The position numbers and the translations under genes were made by a program. This document shows positions 54,914 through 64,000 of a stretch of 64,000 nucleotides of DNA, in pieces; the first letter of the stretch is position 1, and each line of letters starts with the position of its first letter. This stretch comes from Petrosia ficiformis (taxonomy: Eukaryota; Porifera; Demospongiae; Haplosclerida; Petrosiidae): NCBI GenBank assembly GCA_947044365.1, contig OX345636.1, forward strand, positions 9,196,001-9,260,000, in the 5' to 3' direction. The notes under the pieces are model-generated. The model was not told the DNA's origin. It searched no databases and saw only the letters and a list, made by a program, of their open reading frames with translations.

Positions 54914-55159
54914 TTAAAAAAATGAATTGTCGTAATAAATATTTAGTCCTCCTCTTCCTCTCCCTCTCCCTCTTCCTCTCCTCCTCTGGTACGGAATTCG
55001 CCTAGGCCTCTTTTTCTTTTTCTCCTGTTGATGTTGTTGTTGCTGTTGTTGTGGCTGTTGTTGTCCTAGCAACTGGTTCATCTGATTTTGAAATGCCTGC
55101 AATTGCCTCATTATATCACTAGTACTAGCAGCAACAGTGGGTTGCTCTTTAAGAGCCAT
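54914..55159 (-). CDS. Small Q-rich, RG-repeat protein (hypothetical)
   Basis: An ATG-led 81-codon frame begins MALKEQPTVAASTSDIMRQL and has a short amphipathic segment (QAFQNQMNQLLGQQ). A glutamine run and a lysine/arginine stretch follow, then (RG)n repeats before a short aromatic end. RG-rich segments usually bind RNA. It may be an ORF1-like nucleic-acid-binding protein of a mobile element or a small host gene. No partner frame was found nearby. Confidence 0.4.
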   Translation of the reverse strand: MALKEQPTVAASTSDIMRQLQAFQNQMNQLLGQQQPQQQQQQHQQEKKKKRPRRIPYQRRRGRGRGRGRGGLNIYYDNSFF

Positions 55160-55777
55160 TCAAGTTGTACTTCAAGTAGAGCTCATTCCTCTTCTTCGTT
55201 TATTTCTGTCATCGCTATACAATACATTGCACTGAGCATTGACTAGTCCTTAAATATTGCTTTCAAGGTTAGAAGTACCGGACTTCATAGGAACTATGGA
55301 ATTTCTGATGTTGCTTCATTTGATTGCTCAATACAATACTCACCTAACAATGCCACCAAATCTTTTAAACACTCAATCTCATTCTGAAGGTCAGGTACTT
55401 GCAGTTTTGGTGCATATCTTCTTGTTACGTATTCCACACTTTGTTAAAATTTTGCATCAAGAAAGTAGAATATGTGCGCATGCACTCAAAATAACAAATT
55501 TGATGAAGCCAATATTTTTTTGCTACTAGTTAAGTAAGTTTTGTACAAACTTTGGGCACAGATATACATACCCACAAGTACAATTATTTTTACTGCTAAA
55601 TTACAGTTTTATTTTATCATGATTTTCATCAGTATAGTTAAATTTAACTCATTACACATCACTTCACTCATTTCTTTACCACTTCTCTCAATTATTTGCA
55701 ATCTGGGAAAGCACACAAATTATAATTCTGAAAAAAAGATGGAAACAAGAATAATCAAAAAGCATTTTATACAAAAT
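55160..55777. other. Spacer without recognised gene
   Basis: AT-rich and probably intronic or intergenic; nothing was recognised. Confidence 0.4.
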
Positions 55778-56071
55778 AGAAACAACATGTAGGGATATCA
55801 AAACCAAAAAAGTATGGAAACAAGATCGGGATGGTATCGTAGGAAGGGTCAAGTGTGTCGTAACTCAATAAAATGAAACAAACCAATTCTATAAGCCTAC
55901 ATAAGTACATGTACAGTAACTATTCACAGCAGTGTAGGTACTTATGTAGCCTTTTATGGAGGTGGTTTGTTTAATTTTATTGAGGTACGACACACTTGAC
56001 CCATCCTACGATACCATCCCGATCTTGTTTCCATACATTTTTGGTTTTGATATCCCTACATGTTGTTTCTT
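55778..56071. repeat. ~290-bp palindromic MITE
   Basis: Arms of about 115 bp begin AGAAACAACATGTAGGGATA on each strand and include AACAAGATCGGGATGGTATC and CAAGTGTGTCGTA. A copy of the right arm only (56579-56722) starts the downstream tandem duplicate. A diverged relative is at 37706-37875. Confidence 0.85.
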
Positions 56072-56262
56072 TTTTGTATGAATTGTTTTAAAATTATTCT
56101 TATATTATTAGAGACAGACATGCATTTGGAAACCTGATCGTGATAGTGCTGAGATTCCCACTCAATTTTAGTGCTTAAAGCACACATGCAGTGTAATTTC
56201 ATAAAATTAAGAATTGTGACATGTTAGAATGAAACACAGTCCTATTTATTATGTATTTTTAC

Positions 56263-56388
56263 CTCTGCAGGTTTTATTATCATCTCGAAGTTCATATCCA
56301 GTGTTACAGTAGCAGATATAAGAACCATCAGTGTTAATACAATTCTGATCACATTCATTAGAACAATTATCACAACATTCATTAATAT
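56263..56388 (-). CDS. Calcium-binding EGF exon, duplicate A
   Basis: A 126-bp phase 1-1 exon (acceptor TACCTCAG, donor GTAAAA) encodes DINECCDNCSNECDQNCINT, then DGSYICYCNTGYELRDDNKT-C. It has the calcium-binding DINEC start and the hydroxylation-site context CxN/D-x4-Y/F-x-C. It is identical, as far as read, to the exon 657 bp away. Its in-phase symmetry lets the copy be spliced in without a frame change. Confidence 0.85.
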
Positions 56389-56919
56389 CTGAGGTAAGCA
56401 AAATGCAATACATGTAAATGCATTAGATTGGTAAGAGCAATGGATATTTACAATAAAGTGTCTGACCAATTGAAGACAAACAGACAAACCAAAAACATGA
56501 TGTAAATATAGAGCAACTGAAGGTTACATGATCCTCCCGTCCCTAATTGTTTTGTTATAATTATGGGCGGGGTGTTTCAGCAGTGTAGGTACATATGTAC
56601 ATGTAGGCTTATATGGAAGTGGTTTGTTTAATTTTATTGAGGTACGACACACTTGACCCATCCTACGATACCATCCCGATCTTGTTTCCATACTTTTTTG
56701 GTTTTGATATCCCTACATGTTGTTTCTTTTTTGTATGAAATGTTTTAAAATTATTCTTATATTATTAGAGACAGACATGCATTTGGAAACCTGATCGTGA
56801 TAGCACTGAGATTCCCACTCAATTTTAGTACTTAAAGCACACATGCAGTGTAATTTCATAAAATTAAGAATTGTGACATGTTAGAATGAAACACAGTCCT
56901 ATTTATTATGTATTTTTAC

Positions 56920-57045
56920 CTCTGCAGGTTTTATTATCATCTCGAAGTTCATATCCAGTGTTACAGTAGCAGATATAAGAACCATCAGTGTTAATACAAT
57001 TCTGATCACATTCATTAGAACAATTATCACAACATTCATTAATAT
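56920..57045 (-). CDS. Calcium-binding EGF exon, duplicate B
   Basis: The same 126-bp exon with identical splice sites, upstream in transcription order of duplicate A. The gene therefore gains one EGF module by recent tandem duplication. Confidence 0.85.
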
Positions 57046-57164
57046 CTGAGGTAAGCAAAATGCAATACATGTAAATGCATTAGATTGGTAAGAGCAATGG
57101 ATATTTACAATAAAGTGTCTGACCAATTGAAGACAAACAGACAAACTAAAAACATGAAGTAAAT

Positions 57165-57575
57165 ATAGAGCAACTGAAGGTTGCATGACCCTCCCGTCCC
57201 TAACTGTTTTATGTTATAATTATAGGTGGGGTGTTTCATGAAACTTTTGTCAACTTTATAACTTTCGAAGTATACATGTTTAAAGATTCTAGCTTGCTTT
57301 GTTGAAAATAGGAATCGTTAAAACAGCCAGTGATGTAAAACTCGTGCTTCATTACGTGCAGGAAGAGTCTGGAAGACTGAAAGAAGTCACACCTAGCAGT
57401 TTTCTTGCCCTTTTTAATAGCTCCTAGTATAGTACAGAAAATATTAGTGAGTGCTTGTTCTTGCCACTTCGGAGGAGTGTATACACGCCAAGTATGGAAG
57501 TGCAGGAGTGTTAAGTTCTCGAGGTACAGCAGTATGACCAGAAATACAGACACACAGACAGAAATTTTTCCAAAC
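57165..57575. repeat. ~380-bp dispersed repeat, second copy
   Basis: Parallels 30138-30515 from AGAGCAACTGAAGG to CACACAGACAGAAATTT. It lies in an intron between EGF exons. Confidence 0.75.
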
Positions 57576-57635
57576 CATTTACTGTAACCTTCCCAAAGGG
57601 GGAAGGTCAACTAGCAGTTGGTGTATGATACTCAC

Positions 57636-57758
57636 CATCACAACTATATCCATCAGAATGTAATGTATATCCATTTTTACAACTGCAAAGTCTACTTCCA
57701 TTAGTAGTAAAGCATAGCTGTTGACAACCACCATTCATCTCAGCGCATTCATTGATAT
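57636..57758 (-). CDS. Calcium-binding EGF exon
   Basis: A 123-bp phase 1-1 exon (acceptor TTTCAG, donor GTGAGT) encodes [20 protein letters not shown], then [20 protein letters not shown]. It closely resembles the exon at 41061-41186 (GSRLCSC block) and lies upstream of the duplicated exons, as expected of an EGF array in a secreted or membrane protein. The upstream start of the gene was not found before the TRAF-like gene at 58290. Confidence 0.85.
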
Positions 57759-57964
57759 CTGAAACAATTAATACTATAAATTTAAATTTAAATGTACTTA
57801 GTCTAGCATGTGTACATAAGGTATCATTTTCTCAAAAAGTATACACTTCAGTAAATTCACTACTGCTATACATGTACCTATGCTATGTTAGTAAGAAACT
57901 TCAAATCCAACAAGGTATATGAAAGTACTTTATCACATCTGAACCCGACAACATAATATTGATA

Positions 57965-58300
57965 TTTTTATGCCTCGCAGGGTCATCCCTGTAATTGCTT
58001 TCCACAGGGTTTAATGTATATAATAATATATAATAATAATCTTGTGTTACTTAAGCGAGTATGCGTTGTATACGTATTGCATCATTCCAGGAGTCTTTGT
58101 CAATTAATGGGTGTGGTGTGTATAAGAATGCATGTTCAAGCTTCAACGGGAAGACTCAGTAAGAATGTAAAACTACAACTAACACTAACAACTGTTGTAT
58201 ATAGTAGAGAATCAGTATAAAAATAATGCAGAAATCTTTCACAAGTAACTATAATAAGTTGTTGAGTTTCAGACATGAGAAGTGATTACTCATTGAAGGA
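57965..58300. repeat. Left-arm copy of the 1.9-kb foldback element
   Basis: Starts ATGCCTCGCAGGGTCATCCC and follows 19841 through GTATGCGTTGTATACGTA, CAATTAATGGGTGTGG and GTTGTTGAGTTTCAGACATG. It ends within the last codons of TRAF-like paralogue 3, whose C-terminus differs from paralogue 1 because of this junction. Confidence 0.7.
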
Positions 58301-60414
58301 GTACAGAGCATTGCAGTTGTTGTATAAATGTATGATTATTACCTTTCAATTGATAATGTGCTATGACAAAACTGATAAAAAGAACTGCACATACAGTCAA
58401 TATATAAGTTTGTCGTCTAATCGTGTCTGACATTTTCTTCAGCCTTTTATCCATGATGTCATAAGCATTTGTTTGTGCTTGCAACTTCAGTTCAAAGTCT
58501 GTCTGTTTCTTTTTCACAACTCCTATCTCACCAGCCATTTTTCTGTCATGTGTAGCTGCTTGCTCTTGTACCTTCTGTTCCACAGATGCCATTTCAGCGG
58601 CTTGCTTTTGTAGTTCACAATCAAACACTGTTTGTCTATCTTTCAGTGGAGTTAACTCATCAATTAATTTTGTATCATGATAAGCTGATAACTTTTGTAG
58701 TTGATGTTCATAATCTCTTTGTTCAGCTCTCTGCATAACTATTTCATTGGCTAGACCTACAATTCTTTTCTCAATGGTTTCTATTTTGGCTTCAGGAGGA
58801 CGTTGAATACACTCATCTTTTTCATGTGCTTCTAGTTCACAGAAATGTATTTTTTCATCACATCCATAACGACACTCCATCTTTCTGAAATCACACACCT
58901 CTTTGAGATGTTCCTCTTGAAAACGCAGCTGTTTCCTCCAGTGACAACCTTCTTTGTAATATTTACACTGTACTTCAAGTGGTAGAAGTTTCTCATTAAT
59001 TGCTTCATCCAAATATGTGTCAAACTTTTCATTACCACAAGGACAGGCACCTAATGGCTCAATGCAAACCTTTGAAAGTAAGAGATAATATTAGTAAATA
59101 TAGGAAATATGACAAACGACATGCTACATAAAATTTACATGCATCACTACGTACAACAGTATGATAGCATATTCCAGTTGTATGTTGATACAGTCTATGC
59201 TGAAGATTATAATTACTATAATGATATACAATGCGTATTCCATAATAACATAATATTATTTTAAAATTTTTTAGTTTTTATTTATTTTCAAGTGCTTTGA
59301 CCAAATGTGGCTTAACGAGGAAACTAGAATAGCACAAGTTACTAATATTAACCAGCTCCCTGGGATTGACGGCTTTACATCCCCTACGAAGGATGCGGTG
59401 ATAAACACCTCCTAATTTTTTAGGGTAGAGCTGAGTACACTCATAGGCGAGAAAAAGCCTGACTCGTGGGGTTTGAACCTGCAACCTTTCAATTGCAGGC
59501 CAGCACTTTAACCAGCAGGCCACTAGAACCCCAATTGAGCTATATACAAAAAGACATGAAATTATACAAGGATCAAAATAAAAGGCAGACTTTTTCTAAA
59601 ACCTTTCTGTTATAAAGTTATGACAATTTTGTACAACTCAAGATTGCCATTTCACCACTTTCAGAACACCTCTAGTAGCAAAAGGTACATGGAAGCATAA
59701 CATATTGCTTGAAGGGTATCGGTGTCGAATCATGGCTTGAAATCAAGAACAGTTGAAGTAGTGGCTGCTACAACATCGAGCTGGCTCTAAGCTTTCTGCC
59801 ATGACTGCACTGTCAATTTCTAGCTCCACCTATTTATTTCATGCACATCATTGAAGCCACAAAACTAGGCCATTGCACTCCAGGAATTATATACTCTTGC
59901 TAGGACTGGAGTGTAAGTTGTAACACAAACATGAAATTATAATTATATAAGTATAATAATTATCATCTCAGTATAATAATCATTATTACAGTCAAGTATA
60001 GTCTGCAATTATTTTCATGTCAGTAGCCATTCCATAGTTTCCCAATCACACTTGTGGCGAGGGTTCTGCACTTGTGAGTGCATTCATTATATATATCTGT
60101 AGCTCTAATAAAGCACACATTAAAAAAATCATTACTGCATGTACCATGAATGTATCAACTCTAATTATATACAAATTACAATTAGCTGTAAGCTGGCAAG
60201 TCGCAAGACATTGGCATATTCAATTCCTAACCTTACAAACAAGTCCATTACAACATGTCAAACGATGTGGTTCTCTCAATATCAAATGACATTTACAACA
60301 CTTCAAATCTGGATCAACTTGAGGTTGAAGAAACAAACATTCTTCATAACCTTCAGTAGGATCTTCAAATACTATTCGGTGTGGAAGAGAATAAATAGTT
60401 TGGTTCTCACTCAT
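58290..60414 (-). CDS. RING/TRAF-type zinc finger membrane protein, paralogue 3
   Basis: Exon 1 (60414-60232, 61 codons) and exon 2 (59069-58290) join in phase 0 over an 1162-bp intron to give 320 residues. The layout matches paralogue 1: RING-like array, two TRAF-type fingers (CKYYKEGCHW, CRYGCDEKIHFC), coiled coil, membrane anchor ILTVCAVLFISFVIAHYQL and short tail. The final RING pair reads CPCGN instead of CPSCAN because three bases are missing, so the CPxC spacing is broken in addition to the missing histidine. The last residues (QQLQCSVLLQ) come from the adjoining foldback repeat. The intron contains a tRNA-derived SINE. The frame is intact; the finger may no longer support ligase activity. 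Confidence 0.83.
59276..59533 (-). repeat. tRNA-derived SINE
   Basis: On the minus strand the 5' end (59533) starts GGGGTTCTAGTGGCCTGCTG, with an A-box-like TAGTGGCCTGCTGG. About 35 bp on, the B box GGTTCAAACCC follows, giving the internal RNA polymerase III promoter of a tRNA-like head. A body of about 170 bp unrelated to tRNA leads to an A-rich tail (AATAAAAACTAAAAAATT). It lies in the intron of TRAF-like paralogue 3. No other copy was seen in the window. Confidence 0.85.
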
Positions 60415-60454
60415 GTCTGAACTAGCTGAATGATGGAATATAATTACTCAGCAG

Positions 60455-61610
60455 CTCTGCGGTTTATTATTGCCAGGGGAGGGGAAAAGGAGGGGCTCTT
60501 GTTTGTAAAGTTCTAGAATTGAATATCCCAATTATGGAATAAAGCATAACCTTGTTGTGGATAAAGTTAATAGCAATCTCAATCAGCCTCCCTGTGCATC
60601 CTTGCATATACCCCAACAGTCTTCAGTCCCACCCCCCATTTGCACTTAGCTGTCTCCTCTCTGATCATTTCCGCCCAAAGACGGTGAAGTAATTATTGAA
60701 ACCTTGAATGCAATGTTTTTCACTAAATATCTGTGCAGCATAAGATGAACAGCAATGCATGCTGTTATGAGTATTAAACTGAATGAAAAGGACCATTGCT
60801 TTATTGACTACTAACTGACTGCAAAAATAAAGTTATTATTTTTATAAATGTGTCCACACACTGCCATGTACAAGGAAAGGATATAGTTTATGATAACTCG
60901 ACAATTTCTTTTTCTTCAATCCAAACCTCTTTGTTATACAATATTGGACTAAATGTAAGGCACTGCAGTAGGCAATATAAGTTTATTAACTGAAAAAATA
61001 AATTGCTAAATGACCATCATTAATTGGTTATCACATTTTTAAAGATGCCATAATATTTACTTGGAGATATATTTTGTTATCCCCTCCCCATTTGATATTT
61101 CGTGTGTCATATCATGTATCATAAATGTTCAAAGTATAACTGTGTAAAGTATCAATGAATGGTTGAAAGTTCTTTGAACCACGTCACTACAACATTTATG
61201 ATGGCAGTTTAAATTCCCACTAGCTAATTTTGATTTTGTGAATTTTGTCAATTAAACTAAAAGTGGTTGTTATCATCATGAAAAACAACAGAACCATGTT
61301 TTCTGTGTTGTCTGAATTCATTACGTTTAGTATAGCAGATGGAACAGCATAACCCAGTAAACATACACCATATATAAAACCCTAAATACAACAATTGAGT
61401 CACAAAACAACATAACCCAAATTTCTGAAACTCCTGATTTCCCCAAATGAGTACACTGCAAAAAAAATTTGTAATTACCCTCCAAAAAATGTTATAATTA
61501 CTTGTCCCAAATAACACAAGTGTGTATTACCCCCTTAGTGGACTACGTACTTCCGTAGGTTGTTTTACCACTTAGAGCATGTGTTGAAAATAAATACAAC
61601 TTCTATATAC
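60455..61610. repeat. Upstream segmental duplicate of the 10.4-11.1 kb region
   Basis: Partner of 10400-11110, upstream of TRAF-like paralogue 3. It holds no recognisable gene of its own. The segment ACCCCCTTAGTGG...CACTTAGAGCATGTGTTG at 61527-61590 appears inverted at 11040-11110. Confidence 0.75.
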
Positions 61611-61844
61611 TAAGACTGTTTGAATTACGTGTACTAATTTTAGTAATTTCAATGACTAATATGATAATCACTAATATTAGTAAGCTTACACACTAGCACT
61701 TTGAGTTTTATAATTTTACAACTTTCAGCTCACAAAGGAAGTACTACATACTTATCTTATAGAATACCAAATTAAACTTCAATTTACTGGATCTCCACCA
61801 CGAATACTGTAGATTACAAGGGTATATCAATGTTGTGGCGGAAT

Positions 61845-61996
61845 GTTAGCATTCTATTGTCCAAAACACCCCCATCTGTTGGATGTGGTTGGGTACCACT
61901 CTGATGTTCAAGGGGACATTTTAATCAGAGCACCACCCAACCACATACAACATATGTAGGTGCTTTAGACAATAGAATGCTGACATTAAAGCTTTT
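61845..61996. repeat. Palindromic MITE
   Basis: Arms begin TGTTAGCATTCTATTGTCC and, on the complement, TGTCAGCATTCTATTGTC, and share the GTGGTTGGGT block. The total is about 150 bp. Confidence 0.85.
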
Positions 61997-63220
61997 AATT
62001 AAAATACTTTCATCGGGCATGAATAGAAATATGATATGTATTGATCATATAGAGCCACTCAAAGTCTACTATGAAACATGTCAACAGCTCATTTGTCGAA
62101 ATTGTATGAGCAGTCAATGTGTCAATCATAATCACCTGTACAAGTCAGAAAATGGAAGCTAATCTCACTGCAGTGAAAAAGAAATTAATGCATCAGTGGC
62201 TAACCTTAATCCTCGACAGAAGGAAGTTGCAAAGCAGGGAGAAGATGCTGTGAATGAAGTCCATACAGAAGCATAAACTTAGTTCAGCAGTCAGTGAGAC
62301 AATTAGTGCAACAAAAGATTCAATTACTGACCAAATAGAGGGAGAAAGCAGAGACAGTACTGAGTCAGCTAAAAACATTGCAAGGAGATTGTAGAACAAA
62401 GTCTCAACAATTAGTATTGAGGGAGAAAAAGAGTATGGTACAAGTGCATGCTCACAACAGTGAAATAAGATGTCAATCCTATTGTAGTTCAATCAATAGA
62501 AAATGCCAACATTACCTTCATCAAGCTTAAAATGGTTGACAGTATTAGCCATAGCCAGGTGAACTCCAAAACATTTGGCAAATCAGTTCTTGTCAAGAGG
62601 TAAAGAGATAGAAAATCAATCATTACTCTCAAACTCCAGGCTCTTGACGAATCTGCCTTCTCAATTCCTCCCTATCTTTTCTCTTGTGAACTTTCTTCTG
62701 CTAGCAGTAGTCAATCCGCGATATCAATGAGACTCAGTCAGCAGCAAACTATGACATGAGTTTATGCCCATGTTTTAGTAACTGATGATCCCTGAGTAAC
62801 AAAACTAACATTTGAAGGTTTATGCATGAAGTTGGCCGGTAGTAATGACATTGGTAATGGTTCACTTCAGTTTTACCATCCTAGAGGTATTAAAGTCCAT
62901 TCTAACACCAGACTGATATTTATTGCTAATAGTGAGAATCAGTGTGTTCAAGTTCTCAATAGCAACCTCAGCTAGGCTACTCCCATAGTTTTGGAAGGAA
63001 TAATTATTAATGGTTCAGCACCAAATCAGTTTAGTCGTCCAATGGACATGGCATTTGATAATGATTGATTTGTGTATCTTGCAGATTGTTACAATCACTG
63101 TATCAAGAAGTTTAAATTTACATCCAGAGCCAGATTTATCTCAAAGCTTGCATTTAATCCTGGTCAATTGAAACAACCATCATCCATCTTCATATTTAAA
63201 AACTCAACTATTTGACACTA
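61990..63220 (+). pseudogene. TRIM-NHL-like protein (B-box and NHL repeats), broken
   Basis: The first frame contains MICIDHIEPLKVYYETCQQL, then ICRNCMSSQCVNHNH, a B-box zinc finger (C-H-C-C-C-C-H-H). It stops at TAA in 62160-62162. The next pieces (NASVANLNPRQKEVAKQGED; SDTISATKDSITDQIEGES-like) suit the coiled coil. From 62810 on, PRGIKVHSNTRLIFIANSEN and FSRPMDMAFDND with YLADCYNHCIKKF are NHL beta-propeller blades with tryptophan-free edges. At least six stops or frame changes interrupt it. TRIM-NHL proteins are ubiquitin ligases and RNA-binding regulators. The RING is not seen; its region is replaced by the palindromic MITE. Confidence 0.75.
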
Positions 63221-63256
63221 AAGGAGTTTTTATACATTTATTTTGACAGTGGAGAG

Positions 63257-63257
<1 letters not shown>

Positions 63258-63294
<37 letters not shown>
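63258..63294. repeat. (TA)n microsatellite
   Basis: About 37 bp of alternating T and A, just after the broken NHL region. Confidence 0.9.
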
Positions 63295-63296
<2 letters not shown>

Positions 63297-63459
63297 CTGA
63301 CTTCTATTACAAAAAGACTGGTTCCTTTGTAAATCCATTTACCCATAACAATTATTATTACTTTTATGTGATAATATTATTTTCAAAGAATCATCATAAT
63401 TTTGAAACCAATGCAGCTAAAATAAAATGTGAGCGCAATATTTTTTACCAATTTTAATG

Positions 63460-64000
63460 GTTAATAGTTAACCAATTTTTTCCTAATACTCTATGCATTA
63501 AAAATAGTTAAATAAATCAAAATACCATACTAAAAGGGGTTTTATTTATAAATAAAACAACAATTTTGATAACTAACAACATCTAACCTCATAATCATAC
63601 TCTTGATTAAAAAGAAAATACAATGACAAAGAAAATACAAGAACATAGCAACTATCAGTCAAAGCATCGAAATCTACCACCAACTTCTCGAATGCTGCAA
63701 TTTAGCATCACAATTGTCTACAGATAGAAATTAGAAAACAAAAACTAATAAAACTGAAAATAAAATTAAGATCATAAATACTGTGTGCCTAAAATTGTAA
63801 AATTCAATATTTGTGCTATTAAAACACCTATTTTAGTTCATGCAAGGCACAAAACTAATTTTCTACACATGAAAGTTGTTTTCATGGAGGTCCTTCACCA
63901 CGGGTACAGTCATGTGACAATGAAATTTGATTTGGAACACAGCTTATGAAAATACACACATAATTATGATAAGCATAATTTTACCACATGTATTGTACAC
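63460..64000. other. AT-rich end region with a dispersed-repeat copy
   Basis: No gene. 63650-63800 is a minus-orientation copy of the repeat with the KLQQL exon-like cassette (here DNCDAKLQH). Confidence 0.5.

Larger units (their letters stand above)
55930..57235. repeat. Tandem duplication of ~650 bp including an EGF exon
   Basis: 55930-56578 and 56579-57235 are direct repeats with an offset of 657 bp at the exon and very few differences. Each contains the right arm of the palindromic MITE, one EGF exon and the start of the 380-bp repeat (AGAGCAACTGAAGG). The copy junction falls within that repeat, at GGGGTGTTTCA/GCAGTGTAGG. Confidence 0.9.

Noticed and set aside
59454..59533. A functional tRNA gene
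   Set aside because: A and B boxes are present, but the arms do not pair into a full cloverleaf as read, and the sequence continues into a SINE body and A-rich tail.

Overview
The window is eukaryotic and AT-rich. It has spliced genes with GT-AG introns, cysteine-rich animal domains (RING plus TRAF-type zinc fingers, calcium-binding EGF modules, B-box/NHL) and a dense load of animal-type transposons. A non-bilaterian metazoan, most likely a demosponge, fits best; this is inferred from family content, because no marker gene is present.
Host genes. Three minus-strand paralogues encode a RING-like finger, TRAF-type zinc fingers, a coiled coil and (in two) a C-terminal membrane anchor: 9859-6858, 19250-15227 and 60414-58290. 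Each has a short first exon and a long intron loaded with repeats. Four phase-1 calcium-binding EGF exons on the minus strand (57758-57636, 57045-56920, 56388-56263, 41186-41061) may belong to one gene whose introns took up a Helitron and a RecQ-bearing transposon; two of these exons are a recent 657-bp tandem duplication. A broken TRIM-NHL-like gene lies at 62.0-63.2 kb on the plus strand.
Mobile DNA, left to right. A Tigger/pogo transposase pseudogene (6168-188) is split by an integrase-type DNA transposon (486-5043, probably IS3EU-like, 6-bp target duplication). That transposon carries a HECT ubiquitin-ligase C-lobe and a tyrosine-recombinase fragment. In the first TRAF intron, a piggyBac deletion derivative (7980-8987, TTAA duplications) sits inside a RecQ-fragment element (7792-9373). 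A Tigger MITE lies upstream at 9891-10331. At 24.1-27.6 kb a damaged minus-strand gene joins a Josephin-like and a Ulp1-like cysteine protease next to a 60-bp satellite. A Ty3/gypsy element with near-identical 248-bp LTRs occupies 32205-36669. A Helitron with Rep, Pif1-type helicase and OTU domains spans about 42.9-49.1 kb, begins with a 2A-like peptide, and is interrupted by a hAT-like MITE. Next to it (49.4-53.4 kb) a DUF6589-type DDE transposase gene converges on a RecQ helicase gene.
Best candidate for an undescribed system: the DUF6589 + RecQ pair. Its RecQ-side terminus resembles the termini of several short elements in this window. One of them carries the start of a RecQ gene at nearly the same distance from its end (143 versus 140 bp). 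This suggests one autonomous family driving a set of non-autonomous derivatives. The HECT-carrying integrase transposon and the Josephin-Ulp1 protein are further cases of ubiquitin/SUMO-pathway domains in, or apparently in, mobile DNA.
Most element genes have stops, frameshifts or deletions and are annotated as pseudogenes. Exons were placed by eye from reading frame and splice-site sequence, so boundaries are approximate unless stated.
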